A DNA stretch of 64,000 nucleotides from Acidobacteriaceae bacterium (GTDB taxonomy: Bacteria; Acidobacteriota; Terriglobia; Terriglobales; Acidobacteriaceae): the NCBI GenBank assembly GCA_030041515.1, contig JASHNS010000081.1, positions 62,001-126,000 of the forward strand, in the 5' to 3' direction. Below, piece after piece: positions 1-7,067 of this stretch (positions are counted from its first letter, which is position 1; every line of letters begins with the position of its first letter). The position numbers and the translations under genes are program-made. The notes below the pieces were generated by a model. The model saw only the letters and a program-made list of their open reading frames with translations. It was not told where the DNA came from and did not search any database.

Positions 1-1
1 C

Positions 2-493
2 GTGATCGGCGGCCCCATGGGCGATACCGGCCTCACCGGCCGCAAAATCATTGTCGACACCTATGGCGGCATGGGCCGGCACGGCGGCGGCGCCTTCAGC
101 GGCAAGGATCCGACAAAGGTCGATCGCTCCGCCGCGTACCTGGCCCGCTACATCGCCAAGAATATCGTCGCGGCCGGCCTCGCCGACCGCTGCGAGGTGC
201 AGTTGGCGTACGCCATCGGCGTCGCTGATCCCGTCAGCGTCCTCGTGGACACCTTCGGCACCAGCAAGCTCGACGAGACAAAGCTCGTCGCCCTGGTCCG
301 CAAGAACTTCGCGCTGACGCCGAAGGGCATCATCGAGCACCTGAAGCTGCGCCGTCCGATCTACCAGAAGACGGCAGCCTACGGGCACTTCGGCCGGATC
401 AATGAGCCGGACTTCACCTGGGAAGCGACCGACAAGGCCGACGCTCTGCGGGAGCAGGCCGGGCTGAAGAAGGAAGCCGTCGCGGCCAGATAG
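2..493 (+). CDS. metK: S-adenosylmethionine synthetase, 3' part (runs off the window start)
   Basis: MetK makes S-adenosylmethionine from methionine and ATP in the cytoplasm. Only the last ~163 residues are present; the family is about 385-400 residues long, so the start lies outside the window and the GTG at base 2 is just an in-frame codon. Seen here are the glycine-rich stretch [13 protein letters not shown] (fragment residues 3-15) and [16 protein letters not shown] (about 28-43), both hallmark C-terminal-domain motifs that contribute phosphate and metal ligands. The gene ends in TAG and is followed 25 bases later by a strong intrinsic terminator, so it is the last gene of its transcript. 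Identification is secure; no frameshift is seen in the visible part. Confidence 0.97.
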   Translation: MIGGPMGDTGLTGRKIIVDTYGGMGRHGGGAFSGKDPTKVDRSAAYLARYIAKNIVAAGLADRCEVQLAYAIGVADPVSVLVDTFGTSKLDETKLVALVRKNFALTPKGIIEHLKLRRPIYQKTAAYGHFGRINEPDFTWEATDKADALREQAGLKKEAVAAR

Positions 494-517
494 GACGGCG
501 CGGTTCTCATCGATCAG

Positions 518-547
518 GGGCAGGTCCTTTGGGACCTGCCCTTTTTT
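518..547 (+). terminator. Rho-independent terminator of metK
   Basis: A perfect 10-bp stem, GGGCAGGTCC (518-527) and GGACCTGCCC (532-541), closes a 4-base loop and is followed by six T. It begins 24 bases after the metK stop. This is a textbook intrinsic terminator. Confidence 0.93.
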
Positions 548-845
548 CGTGTCGCGCCGTGCGTCCCTGGGGGGAGAAAAACATTTTTTTGAGGGGGCCT
601 CAGGAAGTACCTGATTTAATGGCACTTGCGGGGTAATACCCTGCGGGTATTACCCTCCCCAGGGCAGGGTCTTCGGGCGCTGCCCTCTTTTTTGTCTCGC
701 GCCAGCCGGGGAGGAAAATATTTTTTGGCAGGGGTCTCTGGAAGTGGCTGATTTGAGGGCACTTCCGGGGTAATACCCTGCGGGTATTACCCTCCTCGCC
801 CTGATTCTGCACGACTTGCGGGGTAATACCCTGCGGACGTTACCC
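531..845. repeat. Tandemly duplicated terminator-plus-palindrome unit
   Basis: A unit made of a terminator-like hairpin, a T tract, a purine-rich spacer and a palindrome is present twice with a 137-base offset (about 531-655 and 668-792). A third, partial copy of the palindrome ends at 845. The palindrome has perfect 11-bp arms GGGTAATACCC/GGGTATTACCC around TGC at 631-655 and again at 768-792; the copy at 821-845 is degenerate in its right arm. The spacers are clearly alignable but diverged. No gene is apparent in 494-1216. Confidence 0.85.
661..693 (+). terminator. Second terminator-like hairpin, duplicate of the metK terminator
   Basis: AGGGCAG (661-667) pairs with CTGCCCT (680-686) across a 12-base loop and is followed by C and six T. 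It occupies the same place in the second repeat unit as the metK terminator does in the first. It may act as a back-up terminator. Confidence 0.6.
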
Positions 846-967
846 GGCTTCTCTGCGAAGAGCCAATTTCCTGCCGGCGACCGGCGCGGACTGTTTGCGG
901 GCCGGGCGTTGCGGGCCAAGGTGTCAAAGAGCGGGAGGGGCGCGCCGCCTGAGCGGAGCCAAAAGGA

Positions 968-992
968 AAGAGCCCTGATGGACAGGGCTCTT
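968..992. repeat. Perfect 10-bp intergenic hairpin
   Basis: AAGAGCCCTG (968-977) and CAGGGCTCTT (983-992) form a perfect stem with a 5-base loop. No T tract follows, so it is not a convincing terminator for the plus strand. Its role is unknown. Confidence 0.6.
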
Positions 993-1068
993 CGAAATTT
1001 CAGGATAGGGTGGCGTCGATTTGGGAGGCAAGGGGAATTGGGGGGCGACGAGGTACGAAGGTCATGGA

Positions 1069-1143
1069 GGAACAGCTAAGAGGCGGTCAGCTAAGGACCG
1101 GTCAGCTAAGGGCCGGTCAGCCAGGTACCGGTCAGCGAGGGGC
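1069..1143. repeat. 15-bp tandem repeat, five units
   Basis: Four full units of the form CGGTCAGCTAAGGAC occupy 1084-1098, 1099-1113, 1114-1128 and 1129-1143, preceded by a degenerate unit at 1069-1083. CGGTCAGC is invariant in the four full units and the tails vary. Because 15 is a multiple of three, a frame through it gives a repeating GQLRT-like peptide, but nothing else supports translation. The same unit recurs near 12.0 kb. Confidence 0.88.
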
Positions 1144-1216
1144 GAGCGAGCTATGCTCCCGTCCCATATCTGCCAAAACCTTGACGCATGGTCTAAGCAT
1201 TAGGAATGGGCAAGCA

Positions 1217-1981
1217 TCAGGGCTGCTTGATCATCAGGAACTCTCGCCGCAGCAGGGCTACGACTCCGCGGACCAGTTCGCTAAGTTCGCGCAACGCTGG
1301 AAGAATCGACTCGCCCCCCAACGGCAAAGACTGCTCGAAAAATATCGCAACGCCGAGATGTCCCTTGTCTGCGATTTTCAAATTCTCTCCGAAGAGCTGC
1401 TGATAGGCGGTTCGAGTCCGAGTGATGATCCAAGGGCTAGGAACGGGGATTTGCGCGCCTTTTGCGTCTTCCAGTCGAATGTTGAAAATTGCGCCAAGTT
1501 GCATGTATGGAAGCAGCAGCCGGTGCTTGTCGAGGATTTCAAGTTTGTGGAGGGACCAGATGCGATCCCCATCCCCTCCGCTGTACGGCTGTAGGGTGTC
1601 CACAATGAAAGCGGCGATGGGGGCGGGAATCTTCTTTATCAGCCCGCCATTGATCGCAGCTACAAGTTCGTCTCTGGTACCTCTCACTGGAAAACTGGTC
1701 TTCTCGGTCCACTTGCGCGTGTGGGCGAACTCAATGTCGCAAATGGCGAAGTCCAAGGCGCAGCGCAAATTGTGGAGTGCATCTCCGAGGATCAGGGCGA
1801 AATCATCTGGGACGGCCTTAGCGATCGTCGCCTGGAGGAGATGACTGCCGCTTTCCGCGTCCGCATCGATGCGAAGGGCGTAAGCGTCTCCTACGGCGAA
1901 GGATTTCATCCGTCTCTCAAGATCGTCGATGTGCTCATTGGCCCGTTTGATCTTTAGTTGCGAGCCGCGAAAGTCGTTCAT
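1217..1981 (-). CDS. Hypothetical protein (254 aa) with LGDALHNLRCALDF motif
   Basis: I do not recognise a named family. The protein is soluble-looking, with a helical, charged N-terminus (about residues 8-27), a conserved-looking motif LGDALHNLRCALDF at 65-78, and a long predominantly alpha-helical C-terminal half. No signal peptide or membrane segment is seen. Similar LGDxxHNLRxALD motifs occur in uncharacterised bacterial proteins that appear sporadically in genomes, which fits an accessory gene. The ATG at 1981 has only a weak upstream Shine-Dalgarno match. The gene starts 27 bases from the divergently transcribed small membrane-protein gene at 2009. Base composition is visibly less GC-rich than the neighbouring housekeeping genes, suggesting transfer. 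Confidence 0.7.
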   Translation of the reverse strand: MNDFRGSQLKIKRANEHIDDLERRMKSFAVGDAYALRIDADAESGSHLLQATIAKAVPDDFALILGDALHNLRCALDFAICDIEFAHTRKWTEKTSFPVRGTRDELVAAINGGLIKKIPAPIAAFIVDTLQPYSGGDGDRIWSLHKLEILDKHRLLLPYMQLGAIFNIRLEDAKGAQIPVPSPWIITRTRTAYQQLFGENLKIADKGHLGVAIFFEQSLPLGGESILPALRELSELVRGVVALLRREFLMIKQP

Positions 1982-2008
1982 AGTTTTTCGTCGTAAAATT
2001 CTGGAACC

Positions 2009-2125
2009 ATGTCACGGCTTGAGTTCTGGACGCTCGTTGCGTTTCTTGTGTGGATCGTGATCGACCTTTTTCAGATTCGCTGGATAATTCTGAAGGATAT
2101 CCATAAAAGGGACGCTCTGAAGTGA
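2009..2125 (+). CDS. Possible small single-span membrane protein (38 aa)
   Basis: An ATG at 2009 opens a 38-codon frame ending in TGA. Residues 6-28 are a strong hydrophobic span rich in F, W, L, V and I, interrupted by one Asp (residue 19), followed by a short basic tail ending KDIHKRDALK. The layout is typical of a one-pass membrane microprotein with the positive end inside. A GC-rich hairpin begins four bases after the stop. It diverges from the hypothetical gene ending at 1981 with only 27 bases between starts. There is no strong ribosome-binding site, so translation is not certain. Confidence 0.45.
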   Translation: MSRLEFWTLVAFLVWIVIDLFQIRWIILKDIHKRDALK

Positions 2126-2128
2126 AAA

Positions 2129-2148
2129 CCCCGCCTGCCAAGGCGGGG
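2129..2148 (-). terminator. Hairpin terminator, T tract on the minus strand
   Basis: CCCCGCCT (2129-2136) and AGGCGGGG (2141-2148) form a perfect 8-bp stem with loop GCCA. The preceding AAAA gives a short U tract on the minus-strand transcript; for the plus strand it is a hairpin directly after the microprotein stop. It could end transcription in either direction. Confidence 0.5.
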
Positions 2149-2546
2149 CCAATACGTCACTCTCACGCAGATCTTAGCATGAGGTGTGCACCATGGCGGC
2201 AGCTACCGATTCCCTGAAGGTCGGGGATGATTAGCGTGGGTTAGCCAGGTATATCTGTGCCAAAAAGATGGCAAAGTTTCATCGCAACATAACCTCCGAA
2301 GGACCAACCTGCCCCACGGCCCTCAGTCAATTTCCGCGCGTTCTGGCCGACGCGCAAGGCCGCAAAATCACCAAACCGAAGGGTTGGTAAGGAGCCCTAA
2401 AGATCGCAGGAGGCCAGTAGTGGGCGTGGTGCAGCGGGGCGGGGTGCGCGACTGAAGGCGATGCCCCGTGTCACAGTGGCGTATCTCCGCCAATTCATCG
2501 CAGAGAACCGGGATCGTCGCTGCCGGATCATCTTGATGCCCTTCAA
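2149..2546. other. Gene-free stretch
   Basis: No convincing coding region, RNA gene or repeat was seen. Short open frames here lack the codon bias of the neighbouring genes and have no recognisable domains. It leads into the duplicated permease 3' end at 2547. Confidence 0.5.
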
Positions 2547-2590
2547 GCGGCCATGGGGCCGGTGGTTTCTTCGGGGAGGACTTCCTGCTC
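2547..2590 (-). pseudogene. 44-bp copy of the 3' end of the AI-2E permease gene
   Basis: These 44 bases are identical to 3589-3632, the last codons of the permease gene. In the minus-strand frame the copy reads EQEVLPEETTGPMA, then an Ala codon and TGA at the same relative position as in the intact gene. Upstream of the copy the match to the permease fades within a few codons (PVPVEQ against HVPAEQ). It is a gene-end remnant or one arm of a direct repeat, not a functional gene. A 31-codon minus-strand frame starting MTARSRW runs into it. Confidence 0.75.
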
Positions 2591-2679
2591 GACTGGGACA
2601 GGAATTTGGTTCATTCGCCAGCGGCTTCGGGCCGTCATTCTGCATGGGCGGCCACCTTGACGCGGGTCGGAAGGAACAC

Positions 2680-2811
2680 CTACTTCGGTTCGAGAGTGCC
2701 TTGCTCGCAGACCTTGCAGGTCATGGCGGAGCGTCGCGGCGTGTAAACCGGCCGCGTCCCTTCCTCTTGCGGGGGCGCATCTAACCAGCCATCTCGTGGC
2801 TTGATAGACAT
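2680..2811 (-). CDS. Possible 43-aa remnant with a CxxC motif (YgiT/MqsA-like N-terminus)
   Basis: The frame contains MTCKVCEQGTLEPK just before its stop. A short CxxC-containing start of this kind is typical of YgiT/MqsA-type zinc-ribbon antitoxins, which are normally 70-130 residues long, so if this is one it is truncated after 14 residues. A 29-residue extension without recognised features precedes it in frame. Its position beside the toxin-antitoxin pair at 2972-3515 makes a decayed second antitoxin plausible, but the match is very short and could be chance. Confidence 0.25.
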   Translation of the reverse strand: MSIKPRDGWLDAPPQEEGTRPVYTPRRSAMTCKVCEQGTLEPK

Positions 2812-2971
2812 TGGCTTCGCCTTTCGGACGGCACGTGAAATTGAGGAGAATCTACTCCGAGGCTTCACTCGTGGAATCTTCCGCCGTGCCCGGACTCCAC
2901 TCGTGCGCCCTGAAACCCCGGTCCAGATGAGAGGTGCCGCGAGAGCTCTCCGGCCAGCGTTCGCGATGGGT

Positions 2972-3220
2972 TCAGCGGTAGGCTTCGGAGCGGTGCAGGA
3001 CGGCGTGAATGCAGAGGGTGCCAGGCGGGTTCTCGATGAAGCGCACCCGGTAGTCGCCGACGCGGAGGCGCAGATCGTTGGTGTTGCCGACGAGCTTCCT
3101 GATGTCGCCCTCGCCGGTACGGGCGAAGCGGTCGAGCGCGGTGAGAATGCGCATGGCGGTGTCGCGGTCAATACGGCGCACGTCGGCGCGCGCGGCTGGA
3201 GTGAAGACGATCTTTTTCAC
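2972..3220 (-). CDS. RelE/ParE-family toxin (82 aa)
   Basis: A small basic protein of the RelE/ParE toxin fold, normally an mRNA endonuclease or gyrase poison neutralised by the adjacent antitoxin. Seen are the N-terminal VKKIVFTPAARADVRRID, the middle KLVGNTNDLRLRVGDYRVRF core (about residues 42-61) with its LR-x-R-x-GDYR-x-R signature, and the C-terminal HAVLHRSEAYR typical of the family. The chosen start is the GTG at 3220, giving a normal length and lying 13 bases after the antitoxin stop; longer in-frame extensions would overlap the antitoxin. Co-transcription with the antitoxin is expected, with autorepression by the complex usual in the family. Whether it targets translation or gyrase cannot be told from sequence. 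Confidence 0.88.
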   Translation of the reverse strand: MKKIVFTPAARADVRRIDRDTAMRILTALDRFARTGEGDIRKLVGNTNDLRLRVGDYRVRFIENPPGTLCIHAVLHRSEAYR

Positions 3221-3233
3221 GCGCGGAAGCCTG

Positions 3234-3515
3234 TCAGCTGTGAAGGTCTTCGGGTTTGATGCCGAACTCGGCCAGCAGCTCTTCGTGAGGGATGCCATCG
3301 CCGGGATGCTCGGCAAGCCAGGCCCTGGACGCGGCGACGGCGCGGTTCTCTTCGTCGCTAATCTCCTCATCCTCGAAAGGCGCGTTGGCGATGGCGCGGT
3401 CCACCGGATCGAGCATGGAGGTAATGAGGGTGACGACGGCGGAGGCCTGCGCGGTCGATATGCGTTCGATCAGCTCGTGAGCCTCCTGCTTCGGGTTGGT
3501 TGCGCGCGTTGCCAT
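3234..3515 (-). CDS. Antitoxin of the RelE/ParE pair (93 aa)
   Basis: An acidic 93-residue protein immediately upstream of the toxin, the standard antitoxin-first order. It has a helical N-terminal half (KQEAHELIERISTAQASAVVTLITSML) followed by a very acidic segment FEDEEISDEENRA and a C-terminal helix ending ELLAEFGIKPEDLHS, as expected for a toxin-wrapping tail. AGGGA lies about 10 bases upstream of the ATG. No DNA-binding domain of a standard class is obvious, so autoregulation is inferred only from family behaviour. The pair sits between the two 44-bp repeats at 2547 and 3589. Confidence 0.85.
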   Translation of the reverse strand: MATRATNPKQEAHELIERISTAQASAVVTLITSMLDPVDRAIANAPFEDEEISDEENRAVAASRAWLAEHPGDGIPHEELLAEFGIKPEDLHS

Positions 3516-3584
3516 GGGGAGAATCCCTTTTGTCTATCCTGCGCCGGGGCCAGGAAATTATCAATCGTCGTCAGCTGGGGGGCA

Positions 3585-4745
3585 TCACGCGGCCATGGGG
3601 CCGGTGGTTTCTTCGGGGAGGACTTCCTGCTCGGCGGGGACGTGGAGGTAGAGTTCCTTGACCAGGACGATGCCGGCTCCGGCGAGGGGCGCGGCGACGG
3701 CCAGGCCGAGAATTCCGGCCACCGCCCACAGGAAATACTGCGTCAGGATGGTCAGCACGGGGGGCAGGCGCACGGCTCGGCGCTGCACCAGAGGGGTGAG
3801 GAAGTAGCCCTCGGCCACATGCAGCAGCGTATACAGGATGAGCACGTACACCGCGGTGTGCGGGCTGCGCTGCAGGCCCATCAGGACAGAAGGAATCCCG
3901 GCCAGCACCGTGCCCGCATACGGCAGAAAGACGGCCAGCCCGGTAATCAGGCCGAGGGTCCACGGCAGCGGCACGCCCAGCAACTGGAGGCCGATCGCGC
4001 TGGCCACGCCCAGCGCTGCCATGGGTACCATCTGGCCCAGCAGCCACCACTTCAGCTGATGCTCCAGCTTTCTGGAGATCATCCGCGCCCGAGGCCTCCA
4101 TGGCTCCGGCAGCAGCAGCAGCGCGCCTTCGCGGTAGCCCCGCGGCGAGAGCGCGGCGAAGAAGCCAATCACGACGACCACCACGAGGTTGGTGACGGCG
4201 CTCGTGAAGAAGCCCGCAATCTCCGGCAGGTGCCTCGTCAGCCCGCTCCCGTGCATCAGCTGGTGAATGTCCGCAAGAATTTTCCGTCCGGTTCCGGTGC
4301 GCTCCAGCGGAGCTTCCAGCCGGCGCAGGGACTGGGGCAGGGTGCGGGCGAGCTGGGAGAAGTGGGTGATGGCCCGGGGCAACAGCAGCATGCCAATCAG
4401 CGAGGCGATGGCGCCAATCAGCAGGATCGTCGCCGCATAGGCCAGAGCGCCGTTCAGATGCGTGTGACGCTCGATCCAGCTGGTGATCGCCCGCAGAACC
4501 ACTGCCAGCAGGATGCCGGCGAACGCCAGCAACAGCAGGTGGAGCTGGAACCAGACGAAGAGGAAAATCAAGATCCCCAGGGCCGACCATCCCAGCAGTT
4601 GCGGCGGGCTCAACTCATCACGGCGAAACAGCTGGAGCCACCCCCGGGTTCGCGAAAAGCACCTCCGGGCTGCGTTCGCGCCGACAGCCCTCGCTCCGGA
4701 CCCCCTGCATGGATGGATGCAGAATCGCCCCTGGCGGGCGGCCAC
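3585..4745 (-). CDS. AI-2E family transporter (YdiK/PerM-type membrane protein)
   Basis: A polytopic inner-membrane protein of the AI-2E/PerM family, whose members export small molecules or act in Na+/H+ antiport; the substrate cannot be told. Visible are two closely spaced N-terminal membrane helices (LGWSALGILIFLFVW and LLLLAFAGILLAVVL), a further pair near the middle, an amphipathic central region (SQLARTLPQSLRRLEAPLERT), and the C-terminal block with FLPYAGTVLAGIPSVLMGL and the final GLAVAAPLAGAGIVLVKELYL, typical of the family. The stated start is a GTG giving 386 residues. The first ~40 residues look unlike the family, and a TTG near 4613 would give a conventional length, so the start is uncertain. 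Its last 44 bases are duplicated at 2547-2590. Confidence 0.85.
   Translation of the reverse strand: MAARQGRFCIHPCRGSGARAVGANAARRCFSRTRGWLQLFRRDELSPPQLLGWSALGILIFLFVWFQLHLLLLAFAGILLAVVLRAITSWIERHTHLNGALAYAATILLIGAIASLIGMLLLPRAITHFSQLARTLPQSLRRLEAPLERTGTGRKILADIHQLMHGSGLTRHLPEIAGFFTSAVTNLVVVVVIGFFAALSPRGYREGALLLLPEPWRPRARMISRKLEHQLKWWLLGQMVPMAALGVASAIGLQLLGVPLPWTLGLITGLAVFLPYAGTVLAGIPSVLMGLQRSPHTAVYVLILYTLLHVAEGYFLTPLVQRRAVRLPPVLTILTQYFLWAVAGILGLAVAAPLAGAGIVLVKELYLHVPAEQEVLPEETTGPMAA
3589..3632. repeat. 44-bp direct repeat, copy inside the permease 3' end
   Basis: Identical to 2547-2590. The two copies, about 1.04 kb apart in the same orientation, flank the toxin-antitoxin pair and the CxxC fragment. 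This is the arrangement left by integration at a gene 3' end, although no integrase gene is present between them. Confidence 0.8.
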
Positions 4746-4784
4746 GGTGCAGGATCACGGCCAGTCTCGCCAGCCGCCAGGGCC

Positions 4785-5879
4785 CTAATGGGGTTTGTAA
4801 CTGCCCTGACCCCAGGAAAAGGTCACCGCCGGGGAGCAGCCGGAGTCGGCGGCTGCCGGTGACGGCGCTGACGGTGGAGCCGTCGCCGGGGCGGTTTTGC
4901 TGACGGGAGCCACGACCCCGCCATAGCGCACCGTTGTTGTGCCCGTGGTCTGGCCCGCAACGGCCGGCAGGATCACCATGGCCATTTTGCCGCCGGGATC
5001 GGTCTTTGCATTCAGATTGCGGTCCTGCGCCCCCGTGATGGTTTCGATTTTCACGGTGGAACTGGGTGGGAAGCCAGCGCCTTCCACCACCACCATGTCT
5101 GCATCCTTCACTCCCAGCAGGATCTGCAGGCTGCAACTCTTATCCGTATTAGCAATGGGGAAGGGGATGGCTTGAGTCGCCGCGCCATTGGTGCGGTCTG
5201 CGCTGATCAGGGCTATCCGGATGGGCTCGCCAGGAGCGGCGGTGGCCTGAATTGTAACCGGCTGGTTGGGATGCATCGTCGACAGGCAACTGGGGGGTGG
5301 TGGCGCGGAGCCGGGCGCGGGTGCCGCATTGGCGGCCACTCCAGGCGCTGCAGGCTGACCCCCGCCCGACGACCCCGGCGCCGTCTCTGCGGAGGCCCCG
5401 CAAACAGCGATCCCCTGGGCGTTCAGCACCAGGCCGCCCATGACGGTCTGCATGCCTCCGCCGAGCGGCCAGCGCACTAAGTTCAGCTTTTCGCCCGTGC
5501 GAAAACCGGAGCCGGCAATCTGATAGGTAAATTGTGTCGCACCTGCGGCATTCTTCGCGCGGGCCGTTTCCACCAGCATCACCGAGACGCCGGGCGTGGA
5601 CATCGCCGGACCCCACCGGGCGGTCAGGTTCGCGACGCGCATGGCGGCCCGGTATGCCTGCTCTCGCTTCACCTGCTCCTGTTCGGCGGGAGTCAGGGTG
5701 CGCTGTTCGGGTGGCAGATTCTGCAACTGCAGCGGCGGCGCGCCGGGCGCAACGCCGCCCTGGGGCGTCTGTTGGGAAACCTTTTGCCCGGCACCGGAAG
5801 GGGCAGCGGACTGGGCCGTTGCACTGAAGCATACGAAAACCGCCAACCCGCACGCGCCAAGGACTGAATGGAAACGCAT
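4785..5879 (-). CDS. Secreted protein of unknown function (364 aa)
   Basis: I do not recognise a family. The ATG at 5879 gives a clear Sec signal peptide (MRFHSVLGACGLAVFVCFSATAQS). It is followed by a low-complexity P/Q/A-rich linker, a segment with a PAMSTPGVSVMLVET strand pattern, a second Pro/Ala/Gly-rich linker and a beta-rich C-terminal part with PPSSTVKIETITG and GTTTVRYGG repeats resembling immunoglobulin-like or IPT-like modules. Four cysteines in the exported part could form disulfides. An in-frame extension to 6053 would bury the signal peptide and is rejected. It diverges from the secreted protein starting at 5941; the two starts are close enough to share a promoter region. A role at the cell surface is inferred only from the export signal. 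Confidence 0.75.
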   Translation of the reverse strand: MRFHSVLGACGLAVFVCFSATAQSAAPSGAGQKVSQQTPQGGVAPGAPPLQLQNLPPEQRTLTPAEQEQVKREQAYRAAMRVANLTARWGPAMSTPGVSVMLVETARAKNAAGATQFTYQIAGSGFRTGEKLNLVRWPLGGGMQTVMGGLVLNAQGIAVCGASAETAPGSSGGGQPAAPGVAANAAPAPGSAPPPPSCLSTMHPNQPVTIQATAAPGEPIRIALISADRTNGAATQAIPFPIANTDKSCSLQILLGVKDADMVVVEGAGFPPSSTVKIETITGAQDRNLNAKTDPGGKMAMVILPAVAGQTTGTTTVRYGGVVAPVSKTAPATAPPSAPSPAAADSGCSPAVTFSWGQGSYKPH

Positions 5880-5940
5880 ACGTCTGAGGATATCGAAAAA
5901 CAACAGCCGCCGCGCGGAGTTGGGGCCGAACGGATGACGG

Positions 5941-7032
5941 ATGGCGACCCGAGCGTATCTAATGGATGCGATGCGAACCTTGCGGTTCATTTCGGCCATG
6001 CTTGCGGCGCTGATGCTGCTGCCGGTTTCGCCCTTCGCGGGCCTGACCGGCAATCCATCGGTCGCCTGGGCTCAGGTGGTGACGGGCAAGCGCCTCATCC
6101 TCAGGGACGGCAGCTATCAGCTCGTCCGCAGCTACGAGATTGTCGGGGATCGCGTCCGGTACCTCAGTGAAGAGCGCGATGACTGGGAAGAGGTGCCTTA
6201 TTCTCTGGTGGATTGGCCCGCCACCAACAAATGGAATCAGGAGCACGCGCTGAACGCGCAAGGCCAACCGATCCAGCCACCGGCAGCCCAGCCGAATACC
6301 GCTCAACCCAACCCCGGGGTGAGCGAAGCAGCGAAAATCGACAGCGAAGCCGCTGCCGAACGCACGGCGCTGATGGAGCAGACTCCCATCGTCGCTGCCG
6401 GTCTCCAGCTCCCCAACCTCGACGGCGTCTTTGCGCTGGATAATTTCCAGAACGTTCCCGAGCTGATTCAGCTCCATCAGACCGCGGGTGACGTGAATCG
6501 GGGCGGCACGCACAATGTCCTCCGCGCCGCAATCGGCTCCTTCCACGGCGCGCAGGAGCCGGTCCGCATCAACGGGCAGGCCGCGAAAATCCGCCTTCAC
6601 GTCAACGACCCCACCGTTTACGTCAGCCTGAACAAGCTTGCGGATGAGCAGGTCGATTCCGAAGCAGCCTTTGTGGTGAACACGCAGGATGAAAAGAATC
6701 CCGTGCCCGACAAGAATGCCGGCAGCTCGCCCACCAGCCGCTATGCCATTGTTCGCGTGGAGGTGGTTCCGGGGGAGCGCGTGGTGGGCGCCCTGCGCCT
6801 GCGGCGGCTGAACGGCCAGATTGTGCAGTCAGAGGACATCGTTCCCACAACGGCACAGATCCTGCCGGGAGGCTACTGGATGAAACTAACTCCCAAAGAG
6901 CCGCTGACGATCGGCGAGTATGCGTTGATGGAGATTCTTGGGCCCGGCGAGATCAATCTGGACGTGTGGGATTTCGGCGTGGATCCGGATGCGCCGGAGA
7001 ATCCGCATCCGCTGACACCGGTGAAGCCTTAA
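5941..7032 (+). CDS. Secreted hypothetical protein (up to 363 aa)
   Basis: No named family is recognised. A hydrophobic export signal (RFISAMLAALMLLPVSPFAGL) precedes mature sequence opening with a compact module of the form GKRLILRDGSYQLVRSYE followed by GDRVRYLSEERDDWEEVP, a pattern I associate with uncharacterised acidobacterial exported proteins. A long Gln/Ala/Pro-rich linker follows, then a beta-rich C-terminal domain (about residues 155-350). Three in-frame ATGs are possible: 5941, 5962 and 5971. The last gives the most ordinary signal peptide; none has a strong ribosome-binding site. It is divergent from the secreted gene ending at 4785. A GGGGATA repeat begins five bases after its stop. 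Confidence 0.75.
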   Translation: MATRAYLMDAMRTLRFISAMLAALMLLPVSPFAGLTGNPSVAWAQVVTGKRLILRDGSYQLVRSYEIVGDRVRYLSEERDDWEEVPYSLVDWPATNKWNQEHALNAQGQPIQPPAAQPNTAQPNPGVSEAAKIDSEAAAERTALMEQTPIVAAGLQLPNLDGVFALDNFQNVPELIQLHQTAGDVNRGGTHNVLRAAIGSFHGAQEPVRINGQAAKIRLHVNDPTVYVSLNKLADEQVDSEAAFVVNTQDEKNPVPDKNAGSSPTSRYAIVRVEVVPGERVVGALRLRRLNGQIVQSEDIVPTTAQILPGGYWMKLTPKEPLTIGEYALMEILGPGEINLDVWDFGVDPDAPENPHPLTPVKP

Positions 7033-7037
7033 AGGCA

Positions 7038-7063
7038 GGGGATAGGGGATAGGGGATAGAGGG
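7038..7063 (+). repeat. GGGGATA tandem repeat (G-quadruplex motif)
   Basis: Three perfect GGGGATA units (7038-7058) followed by GAGGG give four G runs separated by loops of 3, 3 and 5 bases, which satisfies the usual G-quadruplex pattern on the plus strand. An inverted three-unit copy lies at 7484-7504, on the other side of the four-helix-bundle gene. Confidence 0.85.
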
Positions 7064-7067
7064 CTCG

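Noticed and set aside
1069-1143. CRISPR-like array
   Set aside because: Fifteen-base units without spacers and with no cas genes nearby; this is a simple tandem repeat.
1010-1594. Plus-strand frame with a GQLRTGQLRAGQ-like repeat at its start
   Set aside because: The repeat peptide is only the 15-bp array read through; the remainder is antisense to the better-supported gene at 1217-1981.
3078-4862. Plus-strand open frame of 594 codons across the permease and toxin genes
   Set aside because: Spans two real minus-strand genes and is Gln/Gly/Arg-rich with no recognisable domain.
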